Shown here: piece by piece, positions 58,433 through 64,000 of the stretch
Layout of the letters: every line of letters starts with the position of its first letter
Numbering within the stretch: position 1 is the first letter of the stretch
From: Hemerocallis citrina
Taxonomy: Eukaryota > Streptophyta > Magnoliopsida > Asparagales > Asphodelaceae
Assembly: GCA_017893485.1 (NCBI GenBank)
Contig: CM030363.1
Location: 177,167,744 to 177,231,743 of the forward strand
Direction of reading: 5' to 3'
Length of the DNA stretch: 64,000 nt
Made by a program: the position numbers and the translations under genes
The notes under the pieces: generated by a model
Databases searched by the model: none
Told to the model about the DNA's origin: nothing
Seen by the model: only the letters and a program-made list of their open reading frames with translations

Positions 58433-58448
58433 TGGTATCAGAGCACAG
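58433..58448 (+). promoter_or_regulatory. A3 primer binding site
   Basis: TGGTATCAGAGCACAG is the initiator tRNA-Met type, nine bases after the LTR end. Confidence 0.9.
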
Positions 58449-58590
58449 GTTTGACTAATGTGTTAGTCATATTTGGCTAATATGTTAGTCAAGTTGGGCT
58501 AAGCCAGGGTTAACTCAATAATAAACAGGCCATGCAAATCACATGAACAATTGATAATCAACTCGATCTGCATACTAATTGTTTTAGTTT

Positions 58591-59775
58591 TGTGCAGACC
58601 CTGGCTCGCAGGAGTGCTTCTACTTCCCGCCCCCAGAGATGGGCAGCCAGAAATTGCGGTGGTCACTCAGGTGCTGCAGCAGTTGGTTCACATGCAGCAG
58701 GAGCATAGCTAGTTAATGAGGGCCGCGTTGGAAGCTGCCAACCGGAAACCTGCTGTGCTCGCTCAAAGAGCTCTTCCCCCTCGCCCTGGTACTGTTGCAG
58801 ACTTTATGAGGCCGCATCCTGATAAGTTTTTCGGGCACTGAGATGCCACTGGAAGCTGAACAGTGGTTAATCCGTACGGAGCAACTGCTGCAGGCAGCAA
58901 GGGTTGCCGATGTTGACCATGTGGATGTCATGAGCATCCAGCTGGTGGATCTTGCCCACATTTGGTGGAGAGCCGAGACTATTCCTTGGTCCACCTTCAC
59001 CCAGAGTTTCTTGGAGAAGTTTTTCCCTAACATCACCAAGGTGGAAATTGAGCAGCGGTTTCTCTCCTTGAAGCAGGTTGGTCGGTTAGTGTTGGTGTGG
59101 TGAATTTTGTTACGTGTTATATATGTGGTATTGTAATATGAAAGCTTTCTTAACACAGGGTGCTAAATCCGTGGATGAGTATGCTGCGGAGTTTACATGG
59201 CTCAGCTGTTTCACAACCGCTTTGGTGGCAAATGAGGAAGACCGAGCTCGGAAATTTCTGTTGGTACTTGACCATGATATCCAGGAGCATTTGGCTACCC
59301 TCCACCTTCGCACGTATGCTGATGCCCTTGAGGCAGCTCGAGCTCAGGAGCCGACTCGCAACAGGAGGGCTCCTCCTCAGTGGGTTGCACAACACCCTTC
59401 TGCTACTACTGCTAGGCCCACTGGAGGCTGATTCAGAGGCAAGCCTCTGCCCCTACTGTCAGGACAGCTCCTACCCTCCTACTGCTCCACGGAGAGATGG
59501 GTTCTATGACTACTACCAGATAGCTGGGCACGTGTGTAGGAAGTGCAGGAAGGCCAATCACCGATGCTTCGGGTGTGGTGCTAGTGACTACTCGGTTCGG
59601 GATTGCCCTCAGAGGAGGTATGGCCAGCCCACCGGCGCACCAGCTTGTGGTCAGATCAGGCCATCGCTTCCCCCTCAGCAGCAGATTGTTGGTCAGAGGA
59701 CCGCAGTTCCGAGGAGAGGCGAGGCCTATAATCTGACTGCGGAGGAAGCTGAGACTACTAAGGATGTTGTTGCAG
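58591..59775 (+). pseudogene. A3 gag with an intron-like interval
   Basis: It begins around 58598 with CTGGCTCGCAGGAGT, equivalent to ATGGCACGAAGGAAT of B1 with the start codon lost, right after a splice-acceptor-like TTTTGTGCAG. The capsid region has EQWLIRTEQLL, VDLAHIWWRAE and EIEQRFLSLKQ. The frame is then broken by 82 bp (59077-59158) and resumes with GAKSVDEYAAEFTWLS. The zinc knuckle reads CFGCGASDYSVRDC (59565-59606), with tyrosine in place of the metal-binding histidine. Other frameshifts occur near 58660, 58840 and 59430. Confidence 0.8.
59077..59158 (+). other. Putative 82-bp GT-AG intron 1 inside A3 gag
   Basis: The interval starts GTTGGT after CAG and ends TTAACACAG. It is A/T rich and contains stops in the gag frame. 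Its removal connects ...SLKQ to GAKSVDEY in one frame, the order normal for chromovirus gag. Confidence 0.6.
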
Positions 59776-59904
59776 GTATATAGTGCTTTCTTTTTTTTAT
59801 TATTGTTTTGTTATTTCTTTGCTTTATGTCCTTTCTTGCAATTTTCGTTCTTGAGTTCTTCCTTGCATCACTATTCATTACCCTCATTTTTGACTCATTC
59901 ATAG
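59776..59904 (+). other. Putative 129-bp GT-AG intron 2 at the gag-protease junction of A3
   Basis: It starts GTATAT after GCAG, is strongly T rich, and ends ATTCATAG. It opens with an in-frame stop. Removal joins DVVAG to the residues before the protease LFDSG in frame, as found uninterrupted in related elements. Confidence 0.65.
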
Positions 59905-60400
59905 GTATCATCTTATTTCATTCTCTCCCTGCCCATGTTTTGTTTGATTCTGGTGTGTTTCATTCTTTCATCTCCTCCCGCTTCGTGGATCGGCATCAAT
60001 TGGCGTGTAGTATTATGCCGGTAGCTTGAAATATTACTATAGGTGGTGGTGTTGTCGTCTGTTCCAGGGAGTGCAAGCAGAGCCCTATTGTTATCGGTGG
60101 TGCAGATTTTAAGGCCGATTTGATTGTGATCGGGAATTCTAGATTTGATGTAATCCTCAGGATGGATTGGTTGGGTAATTTTCATGCTGTTATTGATTGC
60201 AGAGCTAAGAAAGTTATGTTCAGAATTCCGGGCCGTTCATAGTTCGAGTTTCATGCCGGTGAGACACCCCTTGGGCGTGTCAAGAACGCGGTTGATCAAG
60301 AAGCTTGTGCAATGGAGTTGCATGGGGTCCGTGAGGCTGCGCCTCTAGTTGTGCGGGAATTCCTAGATGTGTTCCAGAGGAATTTCCTATGTTACCCCCA
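59905..60400 (+). pseudogene. A3 protease and linker
   Basis: AHVLFDSGVFHSFIS keeps the catalytic D-S-G. DVILRMDWL is the flap-distal ILGMDWL-type motif. A TGA near 60028 and a TAG near 60240 interrupt it, and the frame shifts near 60385. Confidence 0.85.
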
Positions 60401-61560
60401 GACCGAGAAATGGAGTTTGGTATTGAAGTTCTGCCGGGTACGGTGCCGATATCGAAGAGTCCCTACAGAATGGCACTTGTCAATCTAACAGAGCTGAAAG
60501 TGCAAGTCTAGGAGTTGTTGGACTTGGGTTTTATCAAGCCCAGTGTTTCGCAATAGGGAGCATCGGTTTTGTTCGTCAACAAGAAGGACGGGAGCTACAG
60601 GCTTTGCATCGATTAGTGGGAGCTGAATAATGTTATAGTGAAGAATCGGTACCCACTGCTAAGGATTGATGATTTGTTTGACCAACTGGGGGGGTGCTTT
60701 AGTCTTCTCGAAGCTGGATCTTCGTTCTCGGTACCATCAGATCAAGGTGAAGGCTGAGGATATCCAGAAGACATCTTTCCGAACGAGGTATGGGCATTAT
60801 GAGTTCTTGGTGATGCCGTTCGGAGTCACTAATGCATCAGCAGTCTTCATGAGCTTGATGAACATGGTATTCTCTCCTTTTCTAGACAAGTTTTTGGTTG
60901 TGTTCATCGATGAAATTTTGGTGTATTCCAAGAATCGAGAGGATCATGCTGAGCATTTGAGATTCGTCTTGCAGACGCTGAGGGAGAATCAGCTCTACGG
61001 GAAGCTCAGTAAGTCCGAGTTTTGGCTCTATCGCGTTGCATTTCTGGGGCACATTATATCAGATGATGGAATTTCTGTGGATCCGTCCAAGATTGAAGAC
61101 GTTAGGGATTGTTCTGTGCCTAAGTCACCTCTCAAAGTGTGGATTTTCCTTGGTTTAGTAGGCTACTACCAGAAGTTTGTCCAGGACTTTTCTAAAATTG
61201 ATGGGCCTTTGACTAAGCTGACTGGGAAGGAGCAGAAGTTTGTCTGGGATGGGGCTTGTGGTGAAGCTTTTGCAGAGCTGAAGAGCAGATTGACATCAGC
61301 ATCCGTGTTGACAATTCCAGATGGTTCAGGAGGGTTTGTGGTTCACTTCAATGCTTCTGGCAGAGGTCTAGGTGCAGTGCTGATGCAGAAGGCTCGAGTC
61401 ATTGCCTAAGCATTTAGGCAGTTGAGGCCGCATGAGAAGAAGTATCCCACGCAGAACTTGGATCTTGCCACTGTAATCATTGCCCTGAAGTTATGGAGGC
61501 ATTACTTGCTTGGGGATAGAGTGGAGATATTAGTGACCACAAGAGCCTCAAGTACGTGTT
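60401..61560 (+). pseudogene. A3 reverse transcriptase and RNase H
   Basis: RT motifs are [41 protein letters not shown] and [11 protein letters not shown]. The YxDD box is FIDE (codon 60912-60914), so the second catalytic aspartate is glutamate. RNase H shows [16 protein letters not shown], where the first catalytic aspartate is asparagine, and a TAA at ~61409. Stops at 60509, 60554 and ~60616 and frameshifts near 60690 and 61530 add to the damage. Confidence 0.9.
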
Positions 61561-62770
61561 CACGCAGAAGGAGCTGAACATGAAGCAGAGGCGATGGTTA
61601 GAGCTGATGGCTGGCTTTGATATCAACCTACAGTATCACCTTGGTAAGGTGAACTTGGTACCCAATGCACTGAGGAGGAGATCTGCTACCATGTTTCTTA
61701 CTCGACAGAGGGAACTGTGGGAAGATATGAGGAGTCTGGATTTGAATGTGGTTTTGCCCGGTGGCGAGCGGCAGTGTATGATGCTTCAGTTGCAGTCTTC
61801 TTTGGTGGAACAGATCAAGGAGGCCCAATCGGGAGATGAGTAGTTACAGAAGTTTCGAGCTGAAGTGGAAGCAGGTTCAAGGACTAATATGGTTGTTCAC
61901 TCAGATGGATCACTTCGCTTTGGGGCTAGATTGTGTGTCCCAAAGGGTGAAGTCCGGCAGAAGTTACTTGAAGAAGCCCATCAGTCATCTTATTCTATTC
62001 ATCCTGGAGGCACGAAGATGTACAAGGAATTGAAGCAACATTTTTTATGGAACGGCATGAAGAGGACAGTGGCAAGATTCATTTCCCAATGTTTGATCTG
62101 TCATCAAGTGAAGGCAGAGCATCAGAGGACGACTGGGCTCCTTCAACCTCTTCCTATTCCGGAGTGGAAATAGGAGAACATCACCATGGATTTTGTGACT
62201 GCATTGCCCAAAAGTCCCAAAGGTCATAATGCCATTTGGGTGATTGTGGATAGACTGACAACGAGTGCATATTTCATCCCTTTTAGAGTTGTTCAGTCGA
62301 TTGAAAGTCTAGCCGAGATGTAAATGCAGAAGATTGTGCGTCTTCATGTAGTCCCAGTCAGCATTGTAACCGACAGGGATACGAGATTCAAGTCTCAGTT
62401 CTGGGAGAGTCTTCAGAGGAGTCTTGGGAGCAAGTTGAACTACAGCACAGCTTTCCATCCTCAGACAGATAGACATCCTGAGAGGACAATTCAGACTCTG
62501 GAGGACATGTTGAGGTCTTGTGTCCTTCAGTTTGGAGGTTCTTATGAGGACCATCTGCACTTGGTGGAGTTCTCCTACAACAACAATTACCAGGCAAGTC
62601 TCAAGGCAGCACCATACGAGGCACTTTACCGTCGGAAATGCAGATCGCCAGTATGTAGGGACGATATTGGCGAGAGAAAACTTTTGGGGCCAGAGTTGAT
62701 CACGAAGACTGTTGATGCAGTGGCTCAGGAAGCATCTGTAGCCAGCACAGGACAGGTATAGGTAGTGGGC
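61561..62770 (+). pseudogene. A3 integrase
   Basis: The H2C2 domain is readable: histidines in HQSSYSIHPGG, cysteines in CLICHQVKAEHQ. The core has MDFVTALPKSPKG and VTDRDTRFKSQFW with two aspartates, then FHPQTDRHPERT with the glutamate. Stops occur at 62171-62173 and ~62321, and further ones follow at 62760. Confidence 0.88.
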
Positions 62771-63220
62771 TGATGTTCATCGAAGGCCATTGGAATTTGA
62801 GGCAGGAGATCATGTCTTTCTCAAGGTTTCACCGTGGAGAGGTGTCATCCGCTTTGGAGCTAGGGGCAAGCTAAGCCCCAGGTTTATTGGGTCGTTTGAC
62901 ATTGTGAAGTGAGTATGCAAGGTAGCTTACAGACTCGCACTACCACCAGCCTTGTCAGGGGTTCAATAAGTGTTCCATGTCTCGCAACTGAGAAGTACAC
63001 CAGAGACGAGAGCCATGTGATCGACTATTCGGAGTTATCTGTGCAGCCAGACCTGTCTTGTGAAGTCCAACCGGTTTCCATCTTGGACAGGCGGGATAAG
63101 GTATTGAAGAACAAGGTCATCAGGTTGGTTTGGGTTTCTTGGAATCCTCACTCACCGAGTGACTCGACTTGGGAGTTGGAGGAGGAGATCCAGAAGAAGT
63201 TCCCTCATCTGTTCGAGTAG
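62771..63220 (+). pseudogene. A3 integrase C-terminus and chromodomain-like tail
   Basis: FEAGDHVFLKVSPWRGVIRF, PRFIGSFDI and VFHVSQLRS are integrase C-terminal signatures in shifting frames. The last open part reads PVSILDRRDKVLKNKVIRLV, then STWELEEEIQKKFPHLFE, ending with TAG 63218-63220. It is the same tail type as B1. Confidence 0.85.
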
Positions 63221-63298
63221 CTTCCTTTGTTTTCTTTTCTTTTCGGAGTTACCCTATGTACCACTTGAATGAATTTCGAGGACGAAATTCTTCTTGTA

Positions 63299-63310
63299 AG
63301 GTGGGTAGGA
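63299..63310 (+). promoter_or_regulatory. A3 polypurine tract
   Basis: AGGTGGGTAGGA follows TTTCGAGGACGAAATTC and precedes the 3' LTR start. Confidence 0.65.
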
Positions 63311-63312
63311 TT

Positions 63313-64000
63313 TATAACCCCGATTTTCATTATTGTATTTTGGTTGGTATTATTATTCATTGTACTCTTCGTCGTCTCTTCTGAACCCTTGTAATTTGGT
63401 TTTTCTCATTATTGCCTTCGAATCAATTTTTGTTTCCCAATCTATTTAATTTATATCTGGTGAGCCAAAAATTTGTTGTTCATCTTATTCAAATTCTTGC
63501 ATATTGTCATTCTCAAATTTATCTTATTATAATTCGATTTATTATTCTTCTTTTCCTATTGCATCCTAAACCCAATACCCATTTCCCTTTAACCCAAACC
63601 CACTTCCAACCCTAATTCTGATCCTATATGTACCCTATTAACCCCTAATGATCATCCTAACCCTAATCACCTCTGCCAAAACACACAGCTGCCTAATCCC
63701 CTCTTCCTCATCTCATCTGCTCCCGAAGAACCCATCCCCGTTCAACTCACCCTATTCCGCCGATCGCCTCCAGCCTCGCCACCCTCTCTCCGACCCTGTC
63801 CGCTTCCACCTCCTATCCTCGTCCCCTCCTCCATCCACCGCAGTGCCATCGCTGCACTTCACCATCCCGCCGCTCCTATATTCTTCTGCGAACCCGTCGA
63901 CCACCACCTCTTCAACCCACTGCCAGTCACCCTGTCTTCGTCGAGCCCTTCATTGCTACCTCCCATCCCATCGACCATCACCATTGTCGTCCCTCGACTG
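63313..64000 (+). mobile_element. A3 3' LTR, first 688 bp
   Basis: It begins TATAACCCCGATTTTC and aligns with 54800-55490 of the 5' LTR. It lacks a 14-bp stretch that the 5' LTR has near 54895 and shows scattered substitutions. It continues past the window. Confidence 0.9.

Larger units (their letters stand above)
54800..64000 (+). mobile_element. Ty3/gypsy chromovirus A3 (Tekay/Del lineage), 3' LTR leaves the window
   Basis: It has a 5' LTR (54800-58423), a primer binding site, a degenerate gag-pol and the start of the 3' LTR (63313-64000). The element inserted in the copia RT. The left flank is TGACT (54795-54799); the right flank is outside the window. The chromodomain-like tail SILDRRDKVLKNKVIRLV again places it in Tekay/Del. 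It is distinct from B1 in LTR sequence and in having intron-like intervals in gag-pro. Confidence 0.9.

Overview
This window is non-coding-rich nuclear DNA from a flowering plant. The evidence is plant-type Ty3/gypsy chromoviruses primed by initiator-methionine tRNA, a plant L1-type LINE, a Ty1/copia element, a very small Helitron, and the remains of a SWEET-type sugar-transporter gene with plant GT-AG introns. I see no intact host gene. Almost all of the 64 kb is explained by transposable elements inserted into one another, so the window reads like a pericentromeric or other repeat-rich block of a large plant genome. The species cannot be named from the sequence.

For reference, the long LTRs are sorted by their ends: family A (TGTAACCCC...GTGACA), family B (TGTAACAnCC...GTTACA), family C (TGTAACACC...GCTACA) and family D (TTTAACGACC...GCTACA). 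These labels are mine.

Layout. 1-585 is the 3' end of a family B LTR. 586-3775 is a non-coding stretch with a 60-bp tandem array, followed by an LTR-like block that resembles Tat/Ogre elements. 4152-12199 is a solo family A LTR. It was split by an antisense solo family B LTR (5319-10157), which was itself split by a 1.46-kb copia-like solo LTR (6703-8163). 12200-14027 is host sequence holding the 3' exons of a decayed SWEET gene. 14028-51672 is a 5'-truncated, minus-strand LINE with 13-bp target duplications. It is now scattered in four pieces by three later insertions: a solo family C LTR (15169-22234), a complete gypsy element called B1 here (23367-45454), and a solo family D LTR (45899-51348). 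B1's own LTRs were each hit again: the 5' LTR by a solo family A LTR (25999-30153), the 3' LTR by a 6-kb solo family B LTR (37817-43786) and by a 133-bp Helitron (36921-37053). 51673-52264 is host sequence. 52265-54799 is a truncated copia element, cut by a second gypsy element (A3, from 54800 past the end of the window).

Both gypsy elements belong to the Tekay/Del lineage of chromoviruses (gag, protease, reverse transcriptase, RNase H, integrase, chromodomain-like tail), with unusually long LTRs of 3.2-3.6 kb before later insertions. Both are defective. B1 keeps one uninterrupted 501-codon RT-RNase H segment with its catalytic residues, but its protease aspartate is glycine and gag and integrase carry stops. 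A3 is more decayed.

The most interesting signals are: two GT-AG intervals in A3 gag-pro whose removal lines up the reading frame with the expected domain order; tRNA-like modules with A and B boxes inside family B LTRs; LTR enlargement by internal kilobase-scale tandem duplication; a hairpin conserved across LTR families; an acidic coiled-coil ORF upstream of gag in B1; and a Helitron insertion proved by an empty site in the sister LTR. Target-site duplications were read by eye for nearly every insertion and give a relative order of events.
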